DNA of 64,000 bases, taken from Hermodice carunculata. Lineage: Eukaryota; Annelida; Polychaeta; Eunicida; Amphinomidae. Shown one piece after another: positions 1-61,835 of this stretch. The stretch lies in contig OZ026625.1 of assembly GCA_964020975.1 (NCBI GenBank), forward strand, positions 9,936,742-10,000,741, read 5' to 3'. Under the pieces are notes generated by a model. That model had not been told where the DNA came from. It did no database searches and was given only the letters and a program-made list of their open reading frames with translations. The position numbers and the translations under genes were made by a program. Within the stretch, counting starts at the first letter, position 1. Each line of letters opens with the position of its first letter.

Positions 1-123
1 TCCGGTCGCCATATTTGTTTCCCTGGATACAAACATTGGATCCGGTGTGTACATGGTGCGAGAGGACTGTCAGTCAGAGAAAACTGTGAATTTCGTATAT
101 TGAAACTACTGACGACCCTCAAA
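1..123 (+). other. Probable 5' untranslated region of the AK5-like gene
   Basis: The 123 bases before the first ATG carry no acceptor-like signal close to the ATG and run directly into exon 1, so they are most simply 5' UTR. The transcription start and promoter probably lie to the left of the window. The context before the ATG (CTCAAA) is reasonable for initiation. Confidence 0.5.
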
Positions 124-49335
<49,212 letters not shown>

Positions 49336-49562
49336 ACCAGGACATCTTGTGTTTGATTCTGTTGGGAGCATTTTTATCCATTATCGTGAGCAATATTTTT
49401 TTCTGTTATTTCTATTAACCCAATCAGTTCCAAAAGAAAAAACAAATAAACAAAAAAACAAGAACAAAAAAAAACAAAACAAACAAAAAACAAACAAAAC
49501 AAAACAAAAAAACAAACAAAACAAAAAACAACAAAATATATAAGCAGCAGATTGTACTTGTA

Positions 49563-49736
49563 CAATGATACCTCATTATGACAGCATTCAGATATCCGAC
49601 ATATTCATTATAATGACAGAAGTTTTGAATGGCAATAGTTCACTTTCTTGGTTTTTTGATTCATTAATCTGACAAATTCATTTATCTGACACATTTCTAA
49701 GGGAACAGATGGTGTCATTATAAAGAGTTTTCACTG
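49563..49736. mobile_element. Pogo/mariner-like MITE, 174 bp
   Basis: Starts CAATGATACCTCATTATGAC, ends GAGTTTTCACTG, flanked by TA. It shares ATATCCGACATATTCATTAT and CTAAGGGAACAGATGGTGTC with the copy at 42979-43152. Confidence 0.85.
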
Positions 49737-49739
49737 TAC

Positions 49740-50751
49740 TTAGCAATTAAGAATAAACCAGAGGAGAGTTTAAAAAAATGATTGGTTCATTGAATTCATT
49801 TCTAAAGTGGTGCTTGAATAAACCTTCCAAGCACTACTCGTAAAAGTGGTGCTGAAATGATGAACACCACTTTTGGAAGTGGGGTTAAAAATGTGGAAAT
49901 TTCAGTCAGTCACTCTGAAAGTCAGCCATTGTGATAACAGGCCGAAATATATTACTAAAAACAAAAATAATTTTATTAGTATTTTATTGTTAGCATAATA
50001 CATTTCATGTGTGTTAAATCCATATTTAAATGGGAATGTTTCTATACTGTGATAAAATGCTTATTTTTGTACATAGGTTGTTTTGTTTTTTTTTTCTTTT
50101 TCTTGGGCAGAAATGTTAATTCTTATGCAGGGGGTAAGTAGGGACTAGGGAATAAAGACGTGATCCACAGCATGGAACAGGAGCTTCAGATTTTTAATGT
50201 ACAATTCAATATGGCTTTGTCAAGGAAGAATGCGATGTTGTTTTGCACTCTGCGCACTGTATATATACCATAGAACACACTCCTGTCATTCTTGATAGAA
50301 GACCATCTCAAATGAGTCCACTGCTTCCTGCACATGCTACAGCAGGCAAGGTATTTACATACTGTTTACGATCTTGAACCTCTATAAAAGTTGTCTTAGT
50401 TTAGAGACTCTAGGAAATATAGGAAATATATTTTGGAACAGTTGTTTACAGTTATTACATGTAGCTGCCATATTGCCAATTATGTGTGTGCAGACAAAAA
50501 TATAAGGAATTGTTTTGTATGAAAATTGTTGAATTTATCAAAAAGAAAACCCCTCTTTTTACCATGGCATTAAACATAGTCCGCACTCTTGATACTCTTG
50601 ATCATTTGGTGTTTGTATTGCTACCTTGTATTGGCCAAGCTAAGTTTTGGTGAAACTGAATTCTGTACAAAGACTGTCTCTTGCTCAATAAAAAATGAAA
50701 TTGGACTACAGGTAGTTTTGTTTTATTTTTGTTTTCATTTTAGTTTTTGTA
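49740..50751. other. Intergenic sequence, no gene recognised
   Basis: AT-rich sequence right of the second 174-bp MITE. It has AATAAA hexamers near 49750 and 50150 that might serve a distal AK5 3' end. No repeat family recognised. Confidence 0.5.
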
Positions 50752-51020
<269 letters not shown>

Positions 51021-51059
51021 TTTTGGGTTTAAGTCCAGTAAAAGTCGGATGTTCCAAGA

Positions 51060-51240
51060 ATAATGTTCTACAGAATCTAGAAGAGGAAAGCTGTAGGTGC
51101 AGGCTGGGGGTGGGTTAGGGTACCTTGACCCCCACAGGGTTCTGGGGGAGTGCCTCTGGTGTGGGGTCCAAGGTGCAAAGCCCCTGGACACTCCCGAGGT
51201 TTTTGCCAATCGAAAGGTCCACATAGAGGCCTATTTTGAA
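51060..51240 (-). repeat. GC-rich insert, probably a dispersed repeat
   Basis: A sharply GC-richer island (GGGTTAGGGTACCTTGACCC, TCTGGTGTGGGGTCCAAGG) in AT-rich DNA. The minus frame reads GVSRGFAPWTPHQRHSPRT, a pattern I associate with a common repeat in marine invertebrates; not a confirmed family. Confidence 0.4.
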
Positions 51241-53150
51241 ACTTTATTTTCTCCCTGTAAATTTTTGACAAAAATTAACAACTTGGAAAATCAGTAGCAT
51301 CATTTCTAATGTTGGTAGGTCAGGAGATAATATATTAAGAAAAAACTACCAAAACATTTATTGTGTTGGAACCTCTGAGGTTAGTCTGAGAGATGAAAAG
51401 TTAGCAGAGACTTTTTACTTCAAATTACTTTCATAAAGTCCCTCAATACCCAAGAATACTAAGTTATAAAGTATCAGTAAGCTGTGATCAAAATACTACT
51501 TTTTCAGTGTCTTCCCTCTAGTTTGTGAAATGGACTTTCAACTGTAACGTGGCTCCTTTCCGCATTGTGTAGCCCAGAACGACTTCAGTTTCGTTTCTAA
51601 AGTGGGAATCTTTGTCTTCAGAACAAATATAAAGATCGATTTGTAATATTAATAGGGTAGTAAAACTCTTGAGATAAGGCCAACCACTGTGAAAGCATAG
51701 ACTTTCTCTTCGGTATTTGTTCTCCCAAGCAGTTTACCATTCAGAAAAAAAAAAAGAAAAAAGCAACTAAAAAGAGGGCCACGATTGGCCTGTGCTCTGC
51801 AGAGAGGCAGCAGGTGCCTCACAACTGACCCAAATCACTCCAACTTGATGGGAAGTTTCCAGCCTCATTGGTTACTGCTCATCTGTGCCTGGCTAATTAT
51901 TCTAGCTCATAGTGACCTGTACTCATATGCACATAAACATTCATGTCTCACGTGTCCAGAATCAGAAGTATTGAATTCTGTTTGGATGAACATGGCTGCA
52001 AATTGGTGTAGTTTCAATAGTTACAGACAAGGCAAGTGTTGCTGAAAGGAGGTACATGACGTACCAAAACGCCTGAACGGTTTCATTGAAAACTGGACTC
52101 ATCAGAGGCAAGGGAGTTCTGTTCAACCCCAGAGGAAACATAAATCTTTATGTTTATTGTAGTTAAGGCGAGTTGGTTTAGGTGTGGACCAACCCTCTGC
52201 TGTGTGATTCAACAGAAACTGAATGCTGCATTGCATACAATAGGGCCAGGAAGTATGTTTTTGTCTCTGACAGTTGCAAGAGAAGAATCTCCCCACTTAA
52301 ATAATTGGCTATTAGTTTCAATAGTAGGCCAGCACAAAGATTTGCATGGTATAATCTCTGTTGTATATATTTATGCTGGACCCAAAGTTGTCTCAAAGTG
52401 ACAACACAAAGGTGTATGAGCTAGCTTAATCTCATGACTAATATTGTACTTTGCTCCTCAGGTCCTATTTGATTCCGTTAAAACTGGTTTTGTTTTTGCA
52501 TAACTGGCATCAACAGTTTCACCATCTGGTTTTGACTGCAACCTACCTGAAACTAGTTTCTTGCAGCTTCAACTATAGAATGAAACATTTGCTCAAAGAC
52601 AAAACTGGTTTCTGAGTCACACCACTTTGGCCCTCTTCACATGATCCAATTTTTTTCCCCCACCGGTTTCTACTCAATCATACAATTTTGCATGGACAGT
52701 CTCAGTTATATTAGCAAAACCATATTCCTGGGAGATTTTACAGTTTCACAAAACCAGCTTCAGTTCTCTGATAAATGAATGTGTGGTTTCACACAACTGC
52801 TTTCAATTCCAAAATAGTTTTGCTGAATCAGTTATAGCTTTTAATCCTCAAACTTTTGAGTCATGATATGCATCATTACACACCCGTCAGTGTAGCAGAA
52901 GTATCAAAATGAATGGATATAATTTAGTTGAATCAAAGACGGCCCATCCCAAAAGCACAGAAATCAAGCTTGTTGAACTTTCGATAAGTTTTTTTGTCAA
53001 TCCAGAGATTTCCTACAAGCAGCTGTCCACATGAGCCAAAGTAGACGTACTCACAACTAATCACAAGGGAAAGCTAACCCATGCACAAATGAATGAGTAT
53101 CAGAACCAAAGCAAAGGAGCCTGTGATGCCCGCAATGGTGCACATGCCTT
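51241..53150. other. Intergenic sequence left of the DIRS-like element
   Basis: Contains the dispersed repeat at 52055-52250 and a stretch at 52480-52850 in which AAACTGGTTT-like words recur on both strands. No gene seen. Confidence 0.5.
52055..52250 (+). repeat. Dispersed repeat related to 44340-44560
   Basis: ACGTACCAAAACGCCTGAAC, AACTGGACTCATCAGAGGC and AAACTGAATGCTGCATTGCA match the intron 18 copy in the same order. Confidence 0.55.
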
Positions 53151-53169
53151 CCTCAAGCACTATCATGTC

Positions 53170-54010
53170 ACGCAAGTAGTGCTCAGTGAAGGTCATAGAC
53201 AACTGCTATTGGCAGGGCCCTAGAATATTGACAGCCACCACATTCCACAGGGCGTGCCAGGAGGCATTAAAGGCTTACACCTCATAAGCTCTGGCTGAGA
53301 TAAGCTGCAAGGTGCCAGGCCTTTCAAGCAAGATTTCATAGGCCTTAAGGATTGTCTGCTTAATCCACAAAGAAATCATGTTTCTGCAAACTTGCTCGTT
53401 ATGTGGGCTACTCAGGGGTAGGAACAGGGCTGACCTCTGTCCCCGGAGTATGTCTGTGCATTAAAGGTACCAGCGAAAGGCTCTCATGGGACACAAGGCT
53501 CTTTCCTTGAGGGGAAGAGCAGTCTATCTATAGCACAAAGGATAAGGAGGAAGCTGGAGCTGGGGCTTGATCCACTTGGTTCTTTACAAGGAAGCCCAAG
53601 TGATGCCTCAGTGTCACCTGTGAGTGGTCAGACCGCCATTGGAGTCAGTCATGAGCTAGAACATGGATCTCACTTCTCCGAACCCCTGAAGTGAGTGTGA
53701 ACAGAAAACAAGTTTTACACGTCCAGTATATGAGGTGTACCCACCTTGGGTCCTCAAGGCACTCAAATGGCCACTTCTTCAACATAACCAAAACCAGCAG
53801 CAGGTCCCACTGAGGTAGGACCTGTCTCGATGCCTGTCTGTTGGTGTAGAAGAATGTGATGAGCACGGACAGATAGGAATCGCTACCAATGCGAATGTTC
53901 AGGATCTTTGCCAGGGCTGAAGAGACGGCTGATTGGAAACCCTCCACTGTTCTCGAGCTCTTCCCTAAGACTTCCCACTGATACAACAGGAAGTCGGCAA
54001 TGTCCACAAT
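53170..54010 (-). pseudogene. Tyrosine recombinase part of the DIRS-like fossil
   Basis: The N-terminal part reads like DIRS recombinases (ADFLLYQWEVLGKSSRTVEG and PPWDL-like PQWDLLLVL), with the SGVRRSE catalytic block. A C-terminal HYLRD block lies nearer 53170. Tyrosine recombinases replace the integrase of LTR elements in this order. Confidence 0.75.
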
Positions 54011-54269
54011 GCAAAGAGACTAGGCATGAATTCCATGATTGGTGCACCTGTCTGAAAATATGTTAACTTGAGCCGACTAAACCGTTAGAGAAAAGGATTG
54101 AAGCCTTCCTCTGGCAATTCTATCAGAGACCGATTCTGAGAAGCCTTTGTTGTGGATGTGCTGTGCTATAACTGCCAAGTGCGGAGGTTGAGCACTTGAG
54201 GGCTCCTGTGGAACATGCTTGTCCATGGCTGCACCAGAAGTTTCGGCCATGTTGGTAATTGTAGCGGAG

Positions 54270-55090
54270 GCTCAACGCTCAGTTCCAAAAGGTCTACCAA
54301 AAAATTGCTCCATGGCCGCCGAGGGACAACAAGGATCAGATTGCAATTGTGGGACCAAACCTTGCGCGGTACCCTTGGAAGGATCTGTGGAGGTGGAAAT
54401 GCGTATGCTCCAAGGTTGCTCCAGTCCATGGCTAGAGCATCCTCTGCTAGGGCCTGGACAGGTGAGACGTAAACCGGCAGTTTTGCATTCTGACAAGTCA
54501 TGAACAAGTCCAGATGTGGAGTTCTCCATCTGGCCCACATGGCCTGAATGACTTTGGGTGGATGACCACTGGGTCCCGACTGTCCGACCTCGTCTGGAGA
54601 GTTGGTCAGCTAGGACATTTTGATGTCCTAGGACATGCCTCTTGTGCATGCAGACCTCGTGTTTGGAGCACCATCAAGTGATGTGTCTGGCTAACACTGC
54701 CAGCTTCTTGGACTGCATCCCACCTTGCCTGTTGGGTAAGGTCACCATGATCCTGTTATCGCACAAAATGAGGGCATGTTTGTGGTCCACCAGGTCCTGG
54801 AAATGGAGGAGCGCTAAGCATATTGCCTCCAGTTCCAACCAGTTTATGTGGTGAGATGCAAAGGACATGGGCCAAGGGCCTGATGCCATCTGGTTCCCCA
54901 CCCAGACCAAGAAAAGTCCGTGTGGATGGTAAGCTGGGCCTGAAAAAGTGTCAGCATTTGTCCTTTCATGACCTTATCCCGTATGGTCCACCACAGAAGG
55001 TTCGAATGATCCTCACTGAGAATCGGTACCGGGGCCTGATAGCCCTGGTCCCTCAACCATCTGCCACACAGAGCATGTTGCAAGGGGTGA
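54270..55090 (-). pseudogene. RNase H part of the DIRS-like fossil
   Basis: INWLELEAICLALLHF and the downstream ALILCDN block match the RNase H of DIRS elements. NVLADQLSRRG and PVYVSPVQALAEDAL match the conserved stretch that follows it in this family. Confidence 0.75.
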
Positions 55091-55319
55091 CGGTGAAGGC
55101 AACCGAGTGTGATGTACCTCGGAGTCCACTGAGGACAGAAAGCTCAATAGTGCGAGCCATTGTTGCGGCGAGTGACCTTGCAAGTCAGGAAGGCTCTGAG
55201 CAGGGACTGAAGTCTCCCACCTGTCTTCCAAAGGGCAACAGATGTAGGCAACCAGGTCGAACTGGATGCCTACGAAGACGGAAGTCTGCTCTGGCCCAAG
55301 GCTGGACTTGCTTAGGTTC

Positions 55320-55960
55320 ACTTTCAGGCCTGAGCATTGGCAAAGTTCCAGAACAGTTTGTGTATGATGCTGGGAATCCAGGCGCTGAAGCGCTCAGATA
55401 AGCCAATCATCCAGATACACATGAATGCGAATGGCTGACTGTTGAAGGTAAGCAGCAACTGTCTGCGTAACCTGGTAAACATCAGCGCTGCAGTGGCAAG
55501 GCCAAATAGAAGTGCCCTGAAATAGTAAACTTGGCTCACAAATGTGAACCACAGACACTTTTGTGAAGTCTCTTCGATTGGCACATGGAAGAACGCGTCT
55601 GGAGATCCAGGGACGTCGTCCATTTCATGGGCCACTACTGACTGGGGGCTCTCCATCCAAAAGGACAGGACTTCCAGAAAGGTGTTCAGCATTGACAGGT
55701 CTATGACTGGGCGCCATTCTCCATCACACTTGGGGACCAGGATGAGTAGGTCATGTAGGTTGTAAAAGCCAGGAGAACCTTGATCCTTGACTGGCTGTAT
55801 GGCACACTTCCCCCGAAGCATCTGAACCGCCTCTATGAACACTGCTGGTTTGGGTTCCAGGGCGGGCTGTTCAAACTATGAGGGTTCTCGGCTTAACGGA
55901 GGCCTGTCTTTGCCGAAACGCAGCATGTAACCGTCAGGATGATGTGGACGAAAGGATCAT
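55320..55960 (-). pseudogene. Reverse transcriptase part of the DIRS-like fossil
   Basis: CAIQPVKDQGSPGFYN, CDGEWRPVIDLSMLN, AFFHVPIEETSQKCLWF and YYFRALLFGLATAALMFTRL follow the fingers and palm of DIRS-type reverse transcriptases in order. It is a remnant and not expected to be functional. Confidence 0.8.
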
Positions 55961-58013
55961 CCATGATAGACTCCCGCTGCAAGCCATATGGGGCGAGGCA
56001 GCCGATGACTAGGCACTGTGCGGAGTCTAACTGCATGGTGGGCAATCCCAAGATGGTGCACTCAGGTATACAAGAGTCAGGAGCACTGTGGCTTCCTGGA
56101 CTTCTTGCCTTTATCAGAGGGCTTGCCCTTCCTGAATCACTGTCTGTTCTTTCCAGGGCATCGTGCCCTGGAGGGAGCACAAGTCAAGGGGCAAGTAGAC
56201 GCCTTCTGGGACTTACCACGCTAAGAGGCTGCTGTGGCCAAGGTGGACAGGGACCGAATAGAGTTGGTCAGCACCTTGGTAGGGGTCTGATTGGCTTAGC
56301 GAGCCAGAAGGTCTTGTGCCCAGCTAATGTCCTCCACCATCTCTCCTCTGAACAGAGTTCCTGATGACAGGGGCACTGTTCCAGCTCTGAGAAACAGTGG
56401 GTCAGGCAACTTCTTACCCTGGAGGTAGGCAAACCTTTGCAACAAACGAAGGTTTGCCTCTAAGTGGTCCGCACCTGGTGATCAACAGCCGGCAACAGGG
56501 AAGTCATGAGAAGTGTCGCCCAGTCGAACCAATCCCACATGGCCTCCGTGATGTGTACAGAGCTCCTGAGGTCATCCAGGAGGGCCTCAGAGCAGCCAAC
56601 AAGACATCGGAGTAGGACACTGTCAGGACGGATCCCCTGGCATCTTCCTCCAATCACATGAAAACATCAAACTCTTCCAAGTCCCATTCCACTGGAAATG
56701 ACCCTGATGAAAAGATCTGCTCAGGGGCAGAATACCGTCTCCCCTGAATGTCTGGCTCCTACATCAGTGGTTTTACAGGAACCTTTCTGCCACGAGTCTT
56801 GGCCATGAGCTGGTAATAAAACTCAGCCATAAAAAGGCTGAAAAAGGTATGGGGGTATGTTGTCGCATGTCCTACTGAGACAAGCCTTTGCAGGAGAGCA
56901 CAACAGCCCCGCAGCTCTCCTCTTCTGGTAAAACTACAGCTTGGTCACCAACCAGGCTCTGAAGGCTGTTCCACAGACCTTACAGTCACTGACATGCTCA
57001 GTCATTCAGAGTGTGAACCGTGTGAAAGGCGAGCTCTCGACCTCAGCCAGGATATGCAAACAGACAAATCTGAAAACAGGAGCTCATTCTCTACCTTGGT
57101 GTTGAGGTCAGCCCATGTGGCTGGAGAGGGGTGGGGGGGTTTCCAGAAGACTGTGTCTAGTGGTCTGGGCAGCTGCTGACAAAGTTGTCTGCCGGCTGGA
57201 GGGATCCTGCTGGGTCTCTGGGAGACTGGTTTCAGGGACCATAGCTGCCGCTGACTCAGAAATCTGCTGGCAGGAGGGGGTGTGAGGGAGTTCCGGGAAC
57301 TCCCAAGTCTCAGTATCCAGAGAGATCTGACTCAAGGCAAAAGCAGCAAGCTGCTCCCCTGACAGAGTCTGCTCGGACTCAGCTGCAGTGATAGCAGCAG
57401 TGGAAGCAGACAAAAGTCTCCAAACACAAAAGCCAACACTGCTGGTGAGGGAACTGAAGGTGTCATCTGGGCCACCATAGGGGCTGACACCACCAGGGCC
57501 TAAGACCCACTAAGGGCAGAAGGCACCCCTACAGACCTTGGCGTCTTGCTTCTATCTCCCACATGCCTTGGCTTATCATCCAATCTCTTGGAGCTGGGAG
57601 CTCAGTAAGTTTCCTTAGGCACCGTTGTTTTTTTCTGACCTCCTGGACTTACGATCCGAGTGCTCGGACTGACCAAGGTTCCAGAATACCCAGACAGGAA
57701 CCCAAAATATTCCACTCCAGATGCACCTGTATGCGTGACTTCTGCTCAGAGTGCCCTGACCTGGAGGACCGAGATCTCAACAGCTTCAGTCGATGCCTGG
57801 TTGACTTCTTTGATGGGGACTTCAAAGAAGTAACAGCCTGGAATCCAGTTCATGGATCAGATCCATAGCATCTGCTGGGTCTGAGCCGATGTCTCCAAGA
57901 CCGACGAGAGTCCCGGATCAGTGAGAAAGGACCCGCAGTCATCACCTAGGTGGTGCCCAGTGCTTAAGAACTCCATCAGGTGATCTCAGTGTCATCTCCT
58001 GACCTAACACAAA

Positions 58014-58044
58014 ACCTATGTGTGTTCAGGGAACACACATAGGT
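58014..58044. repeat. Perfect 14-bp inverted repeat (hairpin, 3-base loop)
   Basis: ACCTATGTGTGTTC and GAACACACATAGGT are exact inverse complements separated by AGG. It lies at the right edge of the DIRS-like remains and overlaps the first copy of the 116-bp duplication. Confidence 0.9.
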
Positions 58045-58263
58045 CAGGGATTGGAATCTGGAGACACATTTTATTGTTGATAGTCCCCCAACTTTTGTGA
58101 AGTGGCAGATAAAAGCACCATACAGCAGGACATAAAAATTCAATGTTAACACACATAGGTCAGGGATTGGAATCTGGAGACACATTTTATTGTTGATAGT
58201 CCCCCAACTTTTGTGAAGTGGCAGATAAAAGCACCATACAGCAGGACATAAAAATTCAATGTT
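58032..58263 (+). repeat. Exact 116-bp tandem duplication
   Basis: 58032-58147 and 58148-58263 are identical by eye (from AACACACATAGGTCAGGG to AAAATTCAATGTT). The identity indicates a recent event, or an assembly duplication. Confidence 0.92.
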
Positions 58264-60845
58264 AATTACATCCAGCAAATCCTTTCGCCTCAGACAAATA
58301 TTCTGTGACTAAACTTCTGTAGATGCCAATAGTATTAAAATAAATAGAAGATCAAATATTTTGAAGTCACAATAGGCCTATGGTCCTAATGCTTTGCCGA
58401 CATATAATAGGCAAGGTCAAGATCAGCTGGTTCATGCGAGTTCTTGGCAGAGGCCTCTGTGGGCAGGCTGGCTAGGTATGTGTCATCCACATTATGCCAT
58501 ACCCAACTTCTACATATGATACACCTTTGCCTTATCTTTTCTCGACATATTGAACTTACTTAATGGCCTTAAAAACAGGTTAAGGTGGCACCACCAATAT
58601 CAAAACTGGTCTGGATTTTAAACCCTTTATCAGTCATGAAAGATGTAAGGAGTTAGCTTGAAAACTGTGGACTGCAACCTTTGGACACAAAGCTAAGAAA
58701 CTTACAAAGTTGTTCCCAACTCAAACTTTGTTACCAGACACAAATTGTATCATTCAACCATGACAGTAGTACAAGTAAGACATCCGTTACATGTATAAGG
58801 TAAAGAAATAATAGTATATACACGTTAAATACATTTTGCTGTTCTTAATACAGTTCTCTTGATGAATTCTGTCCAGGGTTTGGCTCAAACCTGTTGTGCT
58901 ACAGTTCATACCCTTTCGTTTGCCCTCATACTGACATCGAGAAGTTTCAAACTAGTAACGCAAATATGACAACACAATTTTTTTCCTTTTTTCTTTTTGT
59001 TTATTACAAAATTGAGAACAAAGTCTGTACATAAAACAGAATGTAAAATGTGCACATGTACATAATCATTTTTAGTACAGCTACTTCCAAAATATCACTC
59101 TGACAGGCTACACTGTTAGAATTTCTTACCTCAGAAAGAAAACTGTTAGGTGTGTCGGTTTGGGAAGGAGGTGGGTGGGTGGGAAGAAGTCTAGGATGGA
59201 TAACTTAAGAAAGTGGGCATTACAAGTACAGTACCTAAAAAAACAATACAAAATTACTGAGGTAATTATTGCTGAATTACTGTTCTTATGCTTGTGTGGT
59301 TTCATGTGATATACATGTACTAGACAACATGGGTTTAAGGTTACGCCACAACAGACAGACATCTTCCTAAATCAAACTTGTGACATAAGAATTACGAATA
59401 CAATGTGACATCTCAAAATATCAGTGAGTTCTTCTTGCCCTTGAAATTTTGGATGAACATGGACCATAGATTCTACAAATCAAAGCACCGCAACATCCCA
59501 ACAAATGTCCCGTCTTATTATTATTATTATTCCATAATACCAGGTTTAACCTCCAGGGCCTTAATGCTATATGCCTGCATGTAACTGCTTTTCCCATCAA
59601 AACGGTCCTCAAATGATCCAGTGTGAAAAATGGCTTCTTTTTTTTTTTTCATAAATCCAAAAGGATACATGTGAAGTCAACAACTATCTGTGGCGCATTC
59701 TGGGTGTATTGTGTCCAGAGTGGGCCAACGTAAAGAATAGGAGATGGCTCCACCTAAAAAATACCCCTTTTGATGATAATGAAGTCTCCTGTAGCAATGA
59801 TCTTGCTCTGCAGGCATCAAGAAATAATATCCAAGTTATCCTGAAAAAGGCTAAGTGTTTTATGCCTTGGGCACTGTGCAATTGATTCAAATAGTCATGG
59901 AAATTGATGGTTAACAGAAGAATTCACCGATCAAACTTCCACTTGATTCGACCATTTGCATGATCTGGAAATGGTCATGTGACATCAAGAACTACACACA
60001 GTTCACCAGGACAGGGAACTAGGACCAATCATATACATTTAACAGATTTGTAATTTAGCGACACATTTCAGTGGTATGCGAATATCAGCACAGGCTCGCG
60101 AGTGTTCACATATGCACGAGGCACATTTCAGCATTATTTCCATCCAACTTTTCCAGTTGGGTAGGACTTCACAACAAAACTTCCATCAAATATTGAAATA
60201 TTTCTCCAGCTTACTAAATTGTTAATCAACCATAATTATCAATTTCAATATGGAAGGTAACATGTATACAGTATTAGTCCTTTGTTGACAGCCATCCCGT
60301 TGTTCACCAAGGCCCCTTAGCACATCAGCAAAAGCTCTTAAATCAATCTCCAGAGGGCTGAAGTAACACTGTTTTATCATCTGCTTTCTTAACAATGAAA
60401 ATACGATGTGCAGGCGCACGCATGTTCCTCTGTGACTTGCAGTCTGGCTAGAAAGATATTGTCTACATTAATCCGTGCCATCTTGCTGTGGGTAATGATG
60501 AACTGATCCTACATCAACAGGGGTGATCTGGATTGGTTTAATTTCTTGACGCACAGCCTTTTGTTCCCATGATGCATGTTTGTCACACCTAGCAACCCAT
60601 GCCATTTGAGGTCAGGTGGGTCAGCAAAGCCCCTTACATAACAGTGAAACTGAAAGTTTCACCTGGCATATGAGGATGATTTTTGGAATTATCATCTTCT
60701 CATCTACCTGAAGTACATATTATCTTTCAAATATACCCAGGTGTGATAAAATGAAAGTTTAATGCTTATTTGGCAACATATAGAGAAGTTAAGTTTATAT
60801 CTGCTAATTCCCCATGTTAATCTATGGAGAAAATGTGAGGGCCAT
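58264..60845. other. Intergenic sequence, no gene recognised
   Basis: AT-rich unique sequence. An AATAAA on the minus strand at 59000-59005 is one possible distal poly(A) signal for the minus-strand gene to the right. A GTCAACAACTATCTGTGGCG piece near 59676 may be a decayed hairpin-core MITE. Confidence 0.4.
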
Positions 60846-61073
60846 GGAAAGTGACAAGATGTGGGCAGTCAACCATGAACAGGATGGGCAGCACCACCTT
60901 TAGGCAAATTTAGAACTATCTGGAAAGTGACAAGATGTGGGCAGTCAACCATGAACAGGATGGGCAGCACCACCTTTAGGCAAATTTAGAACTATCTGGA
61001 AAGTGACAAGATGTGGGCAGTCAACCATGAACAGGACGGGCAGCACCACCTTTAGGCAAATTTAGAACTATCT
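60846..61073 (+). repeat. 76-bp tandem repeat, three exact-length units
   Basis: Units start at 60846, 60922 and 60998 (GGAAAGTGACAAGATGTGGG to TTTAGAACTATCT). I see one base difference in the third (GACGGG against GATGGG), so expansion is recent. Confidence 0.93.
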
Positions 61074-61559
61074 CAGATATAGACTTTTATTAGTATAGAA
61101 TACATTAAATTACATGTAAGCTGCCATCCCCTTTCTGATTGATGAACTCTGGGACAAAAGATGAAATAAACACTTATCTGTGGCTTCGGGACTTTAAGTT
61201 TAACACATTTCTCCATTTCATTATACAATAGATATTTCATTTGGTGAAACTGAGTTACCAATAAGCACCTTGTCTTTTCTTAAAGACGAATCCATATCCA
61301 CTACATTTATAAGATCAGTTCATCAACATAAAGGCTCTATTTGTAGGAATGCAAACTTGATGCTTCCTTCATAGGCCGACCTGTAGGATGGCAAATGCCA
61401 CACATGTACATGTACTCTGTATCAGTACTTTGAGAAAAGTACAGTTTAAAGAATATAAATTACAAGGTTCTCCATGGGGACTACGACATCATGAAACCTC
61501 CTTTATATAATGGCCTTAGAATTACCATGAAATGGATTTGAGTACACAGTAGGGGTCTT

Positions 61560-61729
61560 TTAACCCTTAAAGTGCTGATTTAAGACTAATTCAACAACTT
61601 TTTGCTTTAAACAAGGCTTGGTGGCATTTGAATGAAAGGTATCTTCATGAGGAGTCTGAATCTTTCAAGCATTATATGTTTAACAGTAATGAGAAAACGA
61701 CTATAGCCATGATTAGCACTCTATGGGTT
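61560..61729 (-). mobile_element. Short piggyBac-like MITE lacking the hairpin core
   Basis: TTAACCCTTAAAGTGCTGAT at the left and, read inverted, TTAACCCATAGAGTGCTAAT at the right. The inside is the inverse of the left half of the 27848-28087 copy (CATTTGAATGAAAGGTATCT, CATTATATGTTTAACAGTAA). The core hairpin is reduced to ATTCAACAACTTTTTG. Confidence 0.7.
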
Positions 61730-61736
61730 AATGGGT

Positions 61737-61835
61737 TGTGCCCTTTTCACCAGAGGGTTAGGGTTAGCGAACAGCTTGTCTCTGTGCACAGTGTGCCAAG
61801 GAAAGCTCTTGACTTGGTCCCTGCTGACAAAGGGT
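61737..61835 (+). mobile_element. Hairpin-core MITE remnant
   Basis: GAACAGCTTGTCTCTG and CCAAGGAAAGCTCTTGAC followed by ACAAAGGGTTA resemble the core and right end of the family; well diverged. Confidence 0.4.

Larger units (their letters stand above)
53150..57970 (-). mobile_element. DIRS-like tyrosine-recombinase retroelement, broken fossil
   Basis: Minus-strand remains in the order expected for DIRS elements: a Ser/Thr/Pro-rich gag-like part (about 55900-57970), reverse transcriptase (about 55320-55960), RNase H (about 54270-55090) and tyrosine recombinase (about 53170-54010). The RT shows WRPVIDLSMLN and FRALLFGLATA; the recombinase part shows SGVRRSEIHVL and, nearer its end, FTEHYLRD. 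The element is clearly broken, with at least several disruptions across its length, and looks old. Its inverted terminal repeats were not found, so both limits are approximate. It lies between AK5 and CACYBP and disrupts neither. Confidence 0.8.

Noticed and set aside
51060-51240. Coding exon in the GC-rich island
   Set aside because: Frames lack splice signals and domain likeness; the pattern fits a dispersed repeat better.
54823-55401. 192-codon plus-strand open frame
   Set aside because: Antisense to the RT and RNase H remains of the DIRS-like element; no family resemblance of its own.
60846-61073. CRISPR-like array
   Set aside because: Three directly adjoining 76-bp units with no spacers, in an animal genome; a plain tandem repeat.
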